From: Chitinophagaceae bacterium
GTDB lineage: Bacteria; Bacteroidota; Bacteroidia; Chitinophagales; Chitinophagaceae
NCBI GenBank assembly: GCA_016706055.1
Contig: JADJKL010000003.1
Span: 1 to 64,000 of the forward strand
Reading direction: 5' to 3'
DNA: 64,000 bases
Shown here: piece by piece, positions 44,988-53,865 of the stretch
Layout of the letters: every line of letters starts with the position of its first letter
Position numbering within the stretch: the first letter of the stretch is position 1
Made by a program: the position numbers and the translations under genes
The notes under the pieces: model-generated
The model's database searches: none
Told to the model about the DNA's origin: nothing
What the model saw: only the letters and a program-made list of their open reading frames with translations

Positions 44988-46214
44988 TTACTTAGCAGCT
45001 TCAGCAGTTTTCTTATCAAGGGAAACTCTGCCGGGATAAACTGTAAGAGCTTCTTCTAAACAATCCATTGCAGCACTTAAAGATTCAAGGTTTAAAACAT
45101 AGGCCAAGCGAACTTCATTCTTTCCCAATCCTTCTGTTCCGTAAAAACCTGTGGCCGGTGCCAGCATTACCGTTTGATTATTAAAAGAAAATTCTTCCAA
45201 AAGCCATTGACAAAATTTATCACTGTCATCAATTGGCAATTTTGCAATTGCATAAAATGCCCCACCTGGGTTTGGACAATACACATCGGGCATTGCATTC
45301 AATCTTTTCACCATTAAATCTCTACGACTTAAATATTCAGCTTTTGGCGCATCAAAATAACTTGCTGGAAGATCAACTGCGGCTTCTCCCATTATTTGCG
45401 CCAAACCTGGAGGACTTAATCTTGCTTGTGCAAATTTCATTGCTGTGTCATACACTGTTTTGTTTTTTGTAACAAAAGCTCCTAGTCTTGCGCCGCAGGC
45501 ACTATATCTTTTTGAGATGGTATCCATCAGCACAACATGTTGATCTAATCCTTCGAGATGCATAGCACTTACATATTCACCATCATAACAAAATTCACGG
45601 TAAGCTTCATCGCTAAAGAGGTATAAATCATGTTTTATACAAAGTTGTTTCAATGCTTCCATCTCTTCCCGGCTATATAAATAACCCGTGGGATTGTTTG
45701 GACTACAGATTACAATTGCTTTTGTTTTCGGAGTGATGACTTTTTCAAAATCAGCAATTGGAGGTAGAGCAAAACCAGTTTCTATGCTGGAAGTAATAGG
45801 AACAACAGCAACACCTGCAGCACAGGCAAAGCCATTATAGTTTGCATAAAACGGTTCTGGAATAATCACTTCATCACCTGGATTTAAACAAGCAAAGAAA
45901 CCGAATTGAATGGCTTCACTGCCTCCAGTTGTAATGATTATTTGCTCGGGAGTAACTGTTATACCCACTCCTTTATAATATTCAACAAGTTTGCGACGAT
46001 AACTTTCATTGCCAGCACTATGGCTATATTCTAATGTTGTAATATTTGCATCACGGACTGCGTCTAAAATTTCGGGCGGGGTTTCAATATCCGGCTGACC
46101 AATATTCAGGTGATAAACTGTAACTCCTTTTTTCTTAGCAGCCTCTGCATAAGGAACTAATTTTCTTATAGGCGAAGCTGGCATTTGGTTGCCGCGGTTT
46201 GAAATTGTTAGCAT
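44988..46214 (-). CDS. Class I/II pyridoxal-phosphate aminotransferase (aspartate aminotransferase-like)
   Basis: A 408-residue cytosolic aminotransferase. The N-terminal VYHLNIGQPDIETPPEILDAV, the cofactor-binding TTGGSEAIQF, ICSPNNPTGYLYSREE, DEAYREF and the PLP lysine in DTISKRYSACGARLGAF are present, as is the C-terminal arginine segment NEVRLAY. It belongs to the fold-type I family; aspartate or an aromatic/branched amino acid could be the donor. A TACCTTTG element ends 4 nt before the ATG, so the transcript should be leaderless. The convergent GNAT gene ends at the adjacent base. Confidence 0.9.
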   Translation of the reverse strand: MLTISNRGNQMPASPIRKLVPYAEAAKKKGVTVYHLNIGQPDIETPPEILDAVRDANITTLEYSHSAGNESYRRKLVEYYKGVGITVTPEQIIITTGGSEAIQFGFFACLNPGDEVIIPEPFYANYNGFACAAGVAVVPITSSIETGFALPPIADFEKVITPKTKAIVICSPNNPTGYLYSREEMEALKQLCIKHDLYLFSDEAYREFCYDGEYVSAMHLEGLDQHVVLMDTISKRYSACGARLGAFVTKNKTVYDTAMKFAQARLSPPGLAQIMGEAAVDLPASYFDAPKAEYLSRRDLMVKRLNAMPDVYCPNPGGAFYAIAKLPIDDSDKFCQWLLEEFSFNNQTVMLAPATGFYGTEGLGKNEVRLAYVLNLESLSAAMDCLEEALTVYPGRVSLDKKTAEAAK

Positions 46215-46218
46215 ATCG

Positions 46219-46226
46219 CAAAGGTA
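46219..46226 (-). promoter_or_regulatory. -7 element (TACCTTTG) abutting the aminotransferase start
   Basis: On the minus strand TACCTTTG, then CGAT, then ATG. Only four bases separate the element from the start codon. Confidence 0.5.
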
Positions 46227-46302
46227 GGGTGCAGAGATAATTTGAGGAAAGGAATTTTAGTAAGAGATAATGTGCTGAAAGAGATTGTTGGAGAAACAAA
46301 GC

Positions 46303-46467
46303 TTAAAGCAAAGTAGGTTTTTTATAGCTAAGTGTAATATCAGTATTAATTGTATAAGGGAGTTTGGCTCTTATTTCATTAACCACATATTTTACAGTTG
46401 CTAACTTGAGTGGCACAGTTATTAATCCTTCATAAAATTGAGTGAACTGCTTATTAGGTTTGTACAT
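46303..46467 (-). CDS. Possible 54-residue protein
   Basis: An uninterrupted ORF from ATG (46467) to TAA (46303) in the otherwise empty 296-bp divergent spacer. The composition is protein-like: it starts MYKPNKQFTQFYEGLITVP, has an alternating helix-like middle (LKLATVKYVVNEIRAKL) and ends DITLSYKKPTLL. A stop codon lies just upstream in frame, so it is not the tail of a longer gene. No family is recognised and no promoter was seen. It may be spurious. Confidence 0.4.
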   Translation of the reverse strand: MYKPNKQFTQFYEGLITVPLKLATVKYVVNEIRAKLPYTINTDITLSYKKPTLL

Positions 46468-46510
46468 ATTTCAAACCGACCTGTTTAAACAACACTTAAA
46501 ACCAAATTTT

Positions 46511-47781
46511 ATGAAAATCAAACATTTTCCATTATTAACTATTGGGCTTGTATTAGCCTTAACCTCTTGTAAAAAGGATAGCACTCCAAATCCAACCCCT
46601 GATCCGACAGCAACAGTTTCAGCCATCAGTCCAACGTCTGGTCAAAAAAATGCAGTAGTAACAATTACAGGAACAAATTTTGGTACAAGCACCACAGCAC
46701 TTAAAGTATATTTCAACGGTGTACAAGGAACTATTCAAACGGCTACGGCTACACAAATAACAGCTACAGTTCCGGTTGGGGCATCCACAGGTGCTGTTAA
46801 AGTTGAAAAAAACAGTGTACAAGTTACCGGGCCAGTATTTACTTATTTATTATCGGCCAATGTAACAACATTTGCTGGAAGTAGCCTCGGATTTACGGAA
46901 GGTACTGGCACAGCTGCGCAGTTTAATGTACCTCTCGGAATTGTAAAAGATGCAACTGGTAATTTATTTGTTTGCGACAGAGACAATCACCGCATAAGAA
47001 AAATTACACCGGCTGGTGTTGTTTCCACTTTTGTGGAGGCACCATGGGTTTTGTAGATGGAACAGGAACAGCAGCCCGTTTTAATCAGCCATACGCAATT
47101 ACAATTGCTCCCTCCGGAGATTTTTATGTAGGCGACAGAATCAATCATTCAATAAGAAAAATTACACCGGCTGGTGTTGTTACCACATTGGCGGGCAATG
47201 GCACTGCGGGAGACCAGCTTGGCACAGGTAGTGGGGCAATGTTTAATGAGCCACTTGGTGTGGCAGCAGATGCTTCAGGTAATATTTTTGTTGCTGATTA
47301 TATTAATAATAAGATTAAAAAAATTACACCGGCAGGTGCGGTAACAACATTTTATACCGCAAACAAAGTGTTCGGGCTTGCATTTGATGGTTCCGGAAAT
47401 TTATTCTTTACTGAATACAGTTATAATCTGGTTTCAAAGCTTACGCCTGCAGGCAGCTATTCTATTGTAGCAGGCGAAGGCGGACAAGGTGGCACAACTG
47501 ATGGAATAGGTGCGGCCGCAAGGTTTTATTTTCCTGCGGGAATTACTGTAGATGCAAGCGGCAACTTATATGTATGCGATGCCTATAATAACAGAATCAG
47601 GAAAATAACTTCAGCAGGAGTTGTAAGCACATTGGCTGGTAATACCGCTGGTCAGACAAATGGTATTGGCACTGCAGCATTATTTGATACTCCAATTGGC
47701 ATTTGCGGAGACTTTGCAAACAATATAATATATATCGGAGATTTTAATAATCACAGAATAAGAAAAATAATTCTTGATTGA
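46511..47781 (+). CDS. IPT/TIG plus NHL-repeat lipoprotein (frameshifted)
   Basis: A surface or periplasmic lipoprotein starting at ATG 46511. The signal ends in LVLALTSC (lipobox), then KKDSTPNPTPDP linker. An IPT/TIG domain follows (VSAISPTSGQKNAVVTITGTNFG ... VYFNGVQGTI). After that come about six NHL repeats forming a beta-propeller, each with the pattern GNLFVCDRDNHRIRKITPAGVV or similar. One base is missing near 47036 (in VSTFVGGTMGF), splitting the gene into two overlapping ORFs. Corrected length is about 423 residues. The repeats also show DNA-level similarity (ATTACACCGGCTGGTGTTGTT occurs twice with variants). NHL propellers bind ligands or proteins; the ligand is unknown. A strong terminator follows. 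Confidence 0.85.
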
Positions 47782-47838
47782 TAAACGACAATTGATTTTA
47801 TCGAAGATCAACACCATTAGCCTAAGCCTTATCAGTAT

Positions 47839-47875
47839 CAATTCCCCGATAAACAATTCGGGGAATTGTTTTTTA
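47839..47875 (+). terminator. Intrinsic terminator of the NHL gene
   Basis: CAATTCCCCGA ... TCGGGGAATTG (perfect 11-bp stem, 8-base loop) followed by TTTTTT. Confidence 0.9.
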
Positions 47876-47886
47876 AAGATAGTAGT

Positions 47887-48063
47887 ATGAATAAATTTAA
47901 AAAGATTGCACTATCAGTTATTATAGTAGCTATTGCCGCAATTATGTCGGCATGGCTTACCGGCAAAAATAATACAGTGCCAAAAAAAATAATGATACCA
48001 GCCGTCGGTGCTGTACTTTGGATATGGAATATCAAACCTGCCACAAAACCAAAGGGAAAATAA
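47887..48063 (+). CDS. Small two-helix membrane protein
   Basis: A 58-residue ORF from ATG 47887. It has a basic start (MNKFKKIA), a hydrophobic helix (LSVIIVAIAAIMSAWL), a polar turn (TGKNNTVPKK), a second hydrophobic stretch (IMIPAVGAVLWIWNI) and a basic tail (KPATKPKGK). The charge pattern suggests both ends in the cytoplasm. It follows a strong terminator and is followed by a perfect 10-bp hairpin. Family unknown, but the hydrophobic pattern makes it more likely real than not. Confidence 0.6.
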   Translation: MNKFKKIALSVIIVAIAAIMSAWLTGKNNTVPKKIMIPAVGAVLWIWNIKPATKPKGK

Positions 48064-48077
48064 AGTGCCATGTTATG

Positions 48078-48108
48078 CGATTGCATTATTAATAACTGAA
48101 TGCAATCG
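48078..48108. terminator. Hairpin after the small membrane protein
   Basis: CGATTGCATT ... AATGCAATCG, perfect 10-bp stem with 11-base loop, but without a clear T-run. Could be a weak terminator or an RNA-stability hairpin. Confidence 0.45.
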
Positions 48109-48238
48109 ATTAGCAAGTGATGTCTTTTACTTTATAATTGAAATCTAATCATTGTCAGCCATAATAACTGCATAAGTTTACTTGCTTACTATGCTTTTGT
48201 TGACTTATATTAGTCAAGGATTAAAATCATTTTTATCC

Positions 48239-50098
48239 ATGACAACCATATTACTCCGCTTTTTTTTATTGACTGGTTCATCCATTTTTTTATTATGTCC
48301 TGTAGAATTATCGGGTCAAAAAAGATGTGACTGTCCTGAATTTGCAAGTATAAAGAAAGAAGGAAAACACCTGAAGGAGACTGATTTCGAATTATTAAAA
48401 AAATCTGACAACAAAATATGTGTAGCGAAGTATTACGAATGGTTGGCGGAAAACCTTTCAACACAAAATGAATTTGATTCTGCAAAACTAACGATTGAAA
48501 AGGCAACAGAGATTTATAAGAAAGAAAATTGTGACAATGATTCCTATTATAATATTTATAAACTATTAGCCAATATCAATCACAGCCAGGGAAATTACGA
48601 TGCCTCACTTGAATATAGCTTTAAGACGCTTCCAATGGCAGAGGCGTCAGGAAACAAATATGAAGAAGCAGACTGCCTTGTAAAAATTGCATATACGTTT
48701 AACAGGATGAAACAATCGGAGCAAGGAATCGTATTTGCAAGAAGAGCAATGGCTTTATTACCATCAATTAATTCAACACAGAACAAAGCAGATATTTTCC
48801 ACAAGCTTGCATCACGGTATTTATGGTATTACCAGGATATAAAGAAAAAGGAAGTTCTTGATTCTGCAGAACAATTTGCAACTACATATCTAAGCCTGAT
48901 CCGTCAACTAAATGATGATGATCTTCTGCTAAAAGGTTACAACCAGATGAATGGTTTTGCACATGAAAGGCAAGATTATAAAAGGGCATTATTGTACATT
49001 GATAGCAGCCTTTCGTTGTTGCAGCATAATCCAAAAAATGAGTTAAGAGCTACTACATATGGAGATAAAGCGGATGTTTTAATGGAATTAGGTAATTATA
49101 AAGAAGCCAGAAGATTTGCAGACTCTTGTCTTTTTTATCATAAACAATTTACAAATCCTGAAACCATTGCAAACGCATATGCCCTGATATATCAGATAAG
49201 TGAAAGGTCGGAAAATTATAAAGATGCGTTGTGGGCAATGGACAATTATGTTGAAATACATGACAGCCTTACGAATGTTGAAAAAACTAAAACAATTACA
49301 GAACTTGAGAAAAAGTATGATCAGGCAAAAAATGAAAAAACAATAAAGGAACTGGCACAGGAAAAACGGATTTATATTTTGTTGGTTATTGCAGCAATCT
49401 TAGCACTAATTGCTCTTGCCTTTTTCATCCGCCAGCAATCGCTTAAAAGCAAACAGAAGATTTTGGAAACTGAGCAACGGTTGAACCGTGCAAGAATGAA
49501 TCCGCATTTCTTCTTTAATGCACTTTCATCATTACAGTCTTTTGCACTACAGGAAAATGATGGAAAAGCATTGGCCAAAAATCTTTCCAAGTTTTCTCAT
49601 ATTATGAGGGAAACTTTAGAAAGCACTTACAAGGAATATGTAACGATTGAACAGGAAAAGGATTTTTTGCTTGAGTACCTTGGACTTCAGCAAATTCGAT
49701 TTCCATCAAAATTTGCGTATGAAATAAATATTGATGAAAATATTGAGGCTGATGAACAGATGATTCCTTCGATGATTTTGCAACCTTTTATTGAAAACAG
49801 TATTGAACATGGATTTGTTGGTATTGGTTATCCTGGCAATATTGCTGTTGATTTTAAAAAAGAAAAAGGAAATCTGTCCATATCAATTATTGATAATGGA
49901 AAAGGTCTTAATACAAATGCTAAAGAGAACAATGAACATGTAAGCCGAGCCAGTCAGATTATCAAAGACCGGATTTATCTGCTAAATATAAAACTGAAAA
50001 CAAAAGCATCATTCTCTATTAATAATAATAGCAATGAAAAAGGGGTAACAGTTTTAATAACGTTACCCCAATTGTATAGACGAGATATAAAGGATTAA
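48239..50098 (+). CDS. LytS-family sensor histidine kinase with periplasmic TPR region
   Basis: A membrane sensor kinase of about 619 residues (ATG 48239 gives a signal-like helix; an upstream in-frame ATG is at 48182). The periplasmic part holds TPR-like helical repeats (YYNIYKLLANINHSQGNYDASLEYSFKTL and others). One transmembrane helix follows near residue 377 (IYILLVIAAILALIALAFFI), then a short coiled coil. The His_kinase (PF06580-type) domain has its phospho-acceptor in ARMNPHFFFNALSSLQSF near residue 420. The ATPase region has IPSMILQPFIENSIEHGF and IIDNGKGLN. The likely partner is the LytTR regulator at 52.0 kb, which is separated from it by an oppositely oriented gene whose stop abuts this one. 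Confidence 0.92.
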   Translation: MTTILLRFFLLTGSSIFLLCPVELSGQKRCDCPEFASIKKEGKHLKETDFELLKKSDNKICVAKYYEWLAENLSTQNEFDSAKLTIEKATEIYKKENCDNDSYYNIYKLLANINHSQGNYDASLEYSFKTLPMAEASGNKYEEADCLVKIAYTFNRMKQSEQGIVFARRAMALLPSINSTQNKADIFHKLASRYLWYYQDIKKKEVLDSAEQFATTYLSLIRQLNDDDLLLKGYNQMNGFAHERQDYKRALLYIDSSLSLLQHNPKNELRATTYGDKADVLMELGNYKEARRFADSCLFYHKQFTNPETIANAYALIYQISERSENYKDALWAMDNYVEIHDSLTNVEKTKTITELEKKYDQAKNEKTIKELAQEKRIYILLVIAAILALIALAFFIRQQSLKSKQKILETEQRLNRARMNPHFFFNALSSLQSFALQENDGKALAKNLSKFSHIMRETLESTYKEYVTIEQEKDFLLEYLGLQQIRFPSKFAYEINIDENIEADEQMIPSMILQPFIENSIEHGFVGIGYPGNIAVDFKKEKGNLSISIIDNGKGLNTNAKENNEHVSRASQIIKDRIYLLNIKLKTKASFSINNNSNEKGVTVLITLPQLYRRDIKD

Positions 50099-51819
50099 TT
50101 ATTTTATTTTATCACATCCAATTTCCCTTTTACCACCATAGCTATAAAACTTTATTGTGCCGCTGTAATTTCCTCCGCCAGTATAATCTTGTGCAAAAGT
50201 AAACTCCTGTGTGTAGCACTTGCCATCTGGATCTTTGGTTATACATACTGCACCAAGTGTACGATTTACAATTGTGCCTGTCAGCTCATTTTTTCTGACC
50301 GTCCAGTTTGATGATGTAATAATTGCATTTGTAAATTTATCGTTCCAACCTAGTTTATTTGCGGCAGCTGCCATCTGACTTTCTATTCCAGCGTTGTTCA
50401 TACCAGCTTTTGGTAACTGGCGGCTTGCCATAAGTTCATTATGCAGTTTAGTTGAAAGAGTTTTTAAATCGCCTATACCTGCATTAAGATCAAGATTTAA
50501 TTTGCTTTCAACTTCTCCAAGTTTTATCGCCGGAAAAAGTAAATCACAACTTATTTCATGGCTTACATCTCCTGCTTTTACCAGATTATCTATAAAGTAG
50601 GAGTACGTCCAGTTTTCCTGTGAGATGTATGGTGCATAATTATCTTTAAACCATTGTGCATCTGGCAGCAGCGCAAATTGAATATATGATTTACCTTGTA
50701 CAGACAATGGTAAATCGAAATAGGATAAGTCGCCGCCCCAAACTGCCGTTCCGCCATCTACCCTTATTCTTACCCTAAGTTCTACATTACCATCCATCAA
50801 ATCTTTTACATTCATTCCAAGATATACAGTACCAAAAATTGCTTCGCCAGTTCTAAATTCATTTTTAATAGCAGATGCCATTTCTTTTCTTTTCCAATTA
50901 CTAAAGGCTTATTACTCCAGACTATCTTATTCAAATTTTCTTTATGGAAATCGCTGGTGAAAAATTTGGCAGCTTCTCCCTGAGTATTACCCATTAACCT
51001 ATTTACTTCTTCCAGTTTTTTCTTAAACGGCTCGTTGTTTGGTGAGAGTAACAGAATAGCCATGCATTCATATTTTGCTTCATCCAAAAATTTTAATTTA
51101 TCCTGAAGGTTAGGAGCATCTGCACTTTTTGTAATCATTGCTACTACGTTCCATTTCAGTCTGTCTGCTCTTTTTACGTAAGCATCATAATCTGCCAGCT
51201 TTGCCTCTGTTAGTCCGGCATAACTTTTCGGGTCAATAGTTCCCAGTTCTTTTTTCTTCTCTTTATATTCTTCAATATTAATTGCTTTTACTCTATCGTA
51301 ATATGTTTTTCCAGTAGCTCCCGGTTCTATATCCATTCCCGTTGAGTGTACTCCGATTACTTTGCGCCAGATTTCTTTATAGTAGTTGTTAGCGTCTTCA
51401 ATTTTTGTTTTGGCTGCATTTGCTTCTCCTGTTTCCTTGGCTGATTTATCTTTCCATGGTTTTATTTCTGCTTCCAAAGCAGATGTATTATAAGAAGGGT
51501 CTTTTTCCTTTATCGAATTGATTGCTCGTTCTGCATTGTTAATTGTGGATGCAGTTGCATTGTCAGTTTTTAATTTCTCTATATTAGTCCAGAAGGCTCT
51601 TACATAAACCTTTGCCGGACCAGTGTAAGTATCATCTTTAGTTGTGGAAGGTTTTGATAATGTATCAACAGTTGACTTTGCTTCCTCTTGACTGGATTTA
51701 TCTTGCTTCCCTTTTATGGTTGGCAGGTTCTTTACTTTGGGAACACCTTTTACAGTTATTTGGGCTTTTACCAAACAGAAGCAGCACATGAAGCTCGAAA
51801 GAATTATTACTCGTTTCAT
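50099..51819 (-). CDS. Exported protein of unknown function between kinase and regulator (frameshifted)
   Basis: A secreted protein with signal peptide (RVIILSSFMCCFCLVKAQ). The N-terminal half is highly charged and helical, with coiled-coil character (NAERAINSIKEKDPSYNTSALEAEIKPWKDKSAKETGEANAAKTKIEDA). After a one-base shift near 50885 (GKEKEMASAIKNEF), the C-terminal half is beta-rich with Trp/Tyr/Gly motifs (GTAVWGGDLSYFDLPLSVQGKSYIQFALLPDAQW, FTFAQDYTGGGNYSGTIKFYSYGG). Combined length is about 573 residues. I recognise no family. It lies between a LytS kinase and a LytTR regulator, divergent from the regulator, so it could be a target or an input of that system (inference from position only). 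Confidence 0.7.
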
Positions 51820-52015
51820 ATTTAACAGATTTAAACTTTAAAATAATTTTTATCTGAAATAATAAACAAGCAGATTGATATGCGTAATAAACAAACTAAT
51901 AAGTGAAGGATAGAAATGAACATTTGATTTACCATATTTCTAGAGAACAGAAACTGCATTAATATCTGATAAAATCTGAAACTATTTACTATAACTTTAC
52001 TTCAACAACAAATAA

Positions 52016-52762
52016 ATGAAAGTACTTGTAATTGATAATGAACCAAATCTCAGAACTGCGATAAAAGCATTGTTGCAGGCATTTTGTACGGAAATAAAAA
52101 TAATTGAAGAGGCAGACGGAGTTAAGTCAGGGTTACAGAAATTAAAAATTTTTCAACCAGATATTGTTTTACTTGATGTAGAGATGGATGATGGAACAGG
52201 CTTTGATTTAATGAAACAGATAATCAATCCTGCCTTTCAGTTAATTTTTGTGACAGCTCATAATAAATATGCAATCGAGGCTTTTCAGTTTAGTGCAATT
52301 GATTATTTATTAAAACCTGTTGACCCGGATGCTTTGCAAAAGAGTATACAGAAAGCATCGGTAAACATTCGCAACAGTAATTTACAGCAGCAGGTTGAAG
52401 TGTTATTGCAACAATTAGCAGGAATTCAGAATCATGAAAGGAAAATTGTATTAAGGGATATTGAGAATACATATTTCATAAAAGTTACAGACATTCTTTA
52501 TTGTGAAGCAGAAGGTACTTATACAAAATTTTATTTCAGCAATAACAACCCGATTCTTGTATCAAAAAATCTGAAAGAATACGAAGCTATATTGGAGCCA
52601 CTTGGCTTTTTAAGAACGCATCATTCTTTTCTTGCCAATCCGGCGAAAATTACGATGTATGATAAGTCCGATGGTGGCGCATTGATTTTGGAAGGCGGAA
52701 AATCAATTCCAGTTTCACAACGAAAAAAGGAATTTGTGATGCAGGTGTTGGAAAAAAGGTAA
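52016..52762 (+). CDS. LytTR-family response regulator
   Basis: A 248-residue cytosolic transcription regulator. The receiver domain (residues 1-120) has the acidic pair DNEP, the phosphorylated Asp in IVLLDVEMDDGTGF, the Thr in VTAHNKYAIEAF and Lys in DYLLKPVD. The C-terminal LytTR DNA-binding domain (residues 140-248) has IKVTDILYCEAEGTYTKFYF, FLRTHHSFLANPAKI and KSIPVSQRKKEFV. LytTR proteins bind pairs of short direct repeats upstream of target genes. The cognate kinase is probably the LytS protein at 48.2-50.1 kb. The gene is divergent from the unknown exported protein at 50.1-51.8 kb, whose promoter region is a natural candidate target. Confidence 0.93.
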   Translation: MKVLVIDNEPNLRTAIKALLQAFCTEIKIIEEADGVKSGLQKLKIFQPDIVLLDVEMDDGTGFDLMKQIINPAFQLIFVTAHNKYAIEAFQFSAIDYLLKPVDPDALQKSIQKASVNIRNSNLQQQVEVLLQQLAGIQNHERKIVLRDIENTYFIKVTDILYCEAEGTYTKFYFSNNNPILVSKNLKEYEAILEPLGFLRTHHSFLANPAKITMYDKSDGGALILEGGKSIPVSQRKKEFVMQVLEKR

Positions 52763-52766
52763 TAAA

Positions 52767-52794
52767 AAAGCCTTCTCATTAATGAGAAGGCTTT
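52767..52794. terminator. Bidirectional terminator, perfect loopless palindrome
   Basis: AAAGCCTTCTCATT directly followed by AATGAGAAGGCTTT (28-bp perfect palindrome). Lies between the convergent regulator and DUF1573 genes. Confidence 0.85.
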
Positions 52795-52816
52795 ATATTA
52801 GAAATGAAATTAACGT

Positions 52817-53251
52817 TTAGTTTTTAGTTTTTGCTTTTTCACCTTTTTCTTTCTGATACGCATCATAAGCTTCTGCTGTTAATACTTCACCAGATATCTG
52901 AACTGATTTAGTTTCTTCTATTCCAGCAAGTTTTACAAAAACATCCTTATGAAATGGGGCTACCGCAGCAGCATTATAGGAAACTTTTAATTTTACTGTT
53001 GCGCCTGGCATAATAGGATCAACTATTTTATCTGGTGTAGTGCATCCACAACTTGCCCATGAGTTTTCAACAACAACAGGCTTATCACTTATGTTTGTAA
53101 TCTCGAATGAATAAACAGCAGGTTCATTATTTTTGATTTTTCCAAAATCATGTGCCTCAACATTAAATTTAATTACATCATTAACTTTTTGCTGAGCGAA
53201 AACACTAAGTGTTAATACAAAGGCAACTGCGAGTAAGATAATTTTCTTCAT
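52817..53251 (-). CDS. DUF1573 exported protein, copy B
   Basis: A 144-residue secreted protein with signal peptide (ILLAVAFVLTLSVFAQ) and one DUF1573 domain of Ig-like fold: AHDFGKIKNNEPAVYSFEITNISDKPVVVENSWASCGCTTPD, then PIMPGATVKLKVSYNAAAVAPFHKDVFVKL. The SCGCTTP motif holds the conserved cysteine pair. The tail is Lys/Glu-rich. It is 12 bp downstream of a paralogue with the same architecture. The family is abundant in Bacteroidota; function not established. Confidence 0.9.
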   Translation of the reverse strand: MKKIILLAVAFVLTLSVFAQQKVNDVIKFNVEAHDFGKIKNNEPAVYSFEITNISDKPVVVENSWASCGCTTPDKIVDPIMPGATVKLKVSYNAAAVAPFHKDVFVKLAGIEETKSVQISGEVLTAEAYDAYQKEKGEKAKTKN

Positions 53252-53263
53252 GTTTGATAAAAT

Positions 53264-53743
53264 TTAAAAGGATTGTTTTTTTAAGAAATCAATAGAGGCA
53301 TTAGCAGGTGCAGAACCTTCAGGTGCTTTCCACACTATACCTTTTATTTTGATTTGTTTGGTTTGATTTGTATTATAAGTTACTGTAATAAACTTTTCGA
53401 ATGGTCCTTCAGCGGCAGCATTATAACCCACTTTTATTTTTGCTGTGGCACCAGGTGCCATTGGCTCTTGGCTCCACTCAGGTGTTGTACAGCCGCAAGT
53501 GGCCGTTACATTATCAAGCTTTAATGGAGTCTTTCCATTATTTGTAATGTCGAAACTGTAATAAACCGGCTTGCCTTGAGGAATTTTTGAAAAATCATGT
53601 TCGGTGTCCTTCAATGTCAAAACATCTTCAACAGTGCCTTGCTGTTGAACAACTGGTGCATGATCATGACCTTCATGCCCTGTTTGAGCAGAAAGACTAA
53701 ATGCCAACATGAAAGAAAAGACTGATAGGGCTAATTGTTTCAT
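53264..53743 (-). CDS. DUF1573 exported protein, copy A
   Basis: A 159-residue secreted protein starting at ATG 53743 (a TTG one codon earlier is less likely). The signal peptide is LALSVFSFMLAFSLSAQ. A His-rich stretch (GHEGHDHAPVV) opens the mature protein and could bind metal. The DUF1573 domain follows: DTEHDFSKIPQGKPVYYSFDITNNGKTPLKLDNVTATCGCTTPEW and MAPGATAKIKVGYNAAAEGPFEKFITV. It is the first gene of a tandem pair with copy B. A TAATTTTG -7 element lies 19 nt upstream of the start. Confidence 0.9.
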   Translation of the reverse strand: MKQLALSVFSFMLAFSLSAQTGHEGHDHAPVVQQQGTVEDVLTLKDTEHDFSKIPQGKPVYYSFDITNNGKTPLKLDNVTATCGCTTPEWSQEPMAPGATAKIKVGYNAAAEGPFEKFITVTYNTNQTKQIKIKGIVWKAPEGSAPANASIDFLKKQSF

Positions 53744-53762
53744 CAAAAATCTTTAAGGACTT

Positions 53763-53770
53763 CAAAATTA
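53763..53770 (-). promoter_or_regulatory. -7 element of the DUF1573 pair
   Basis: TAATTTTG on the minus strand, 19 nt before the ATG at 53743. No clear -33. Confidence 0.4.
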
Positions 53771-53853
53771 GTAAACAGATGTCATATAACATAGATGGGT
53801 TGCAGTCATTTTAGGTATTTTTTTAAACAGGCCTTTTCGCTATACAAAGTTCT

Positions 53854-53861
53854 TATTTTTG
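53854..53861 (+). promoter_or_regulatory. -7 element (TATTTTTG) abutting the E1 start
   Basis: TATTTTTG, then TGGC, then ATG at 53866. Four bases separate the element from the start codon, predicting a leaderless mRNA. Confidence 0.5.
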
Positions 53862-53865
53862 TGGC

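Noticed and set aside
46940..47781. Near-identical DNA repeats suggestive of a tandem array
   Set aside because: They encode successive NHL propeller blades; spacing is that of the protein repeat and not of a CRISPR or satellite.
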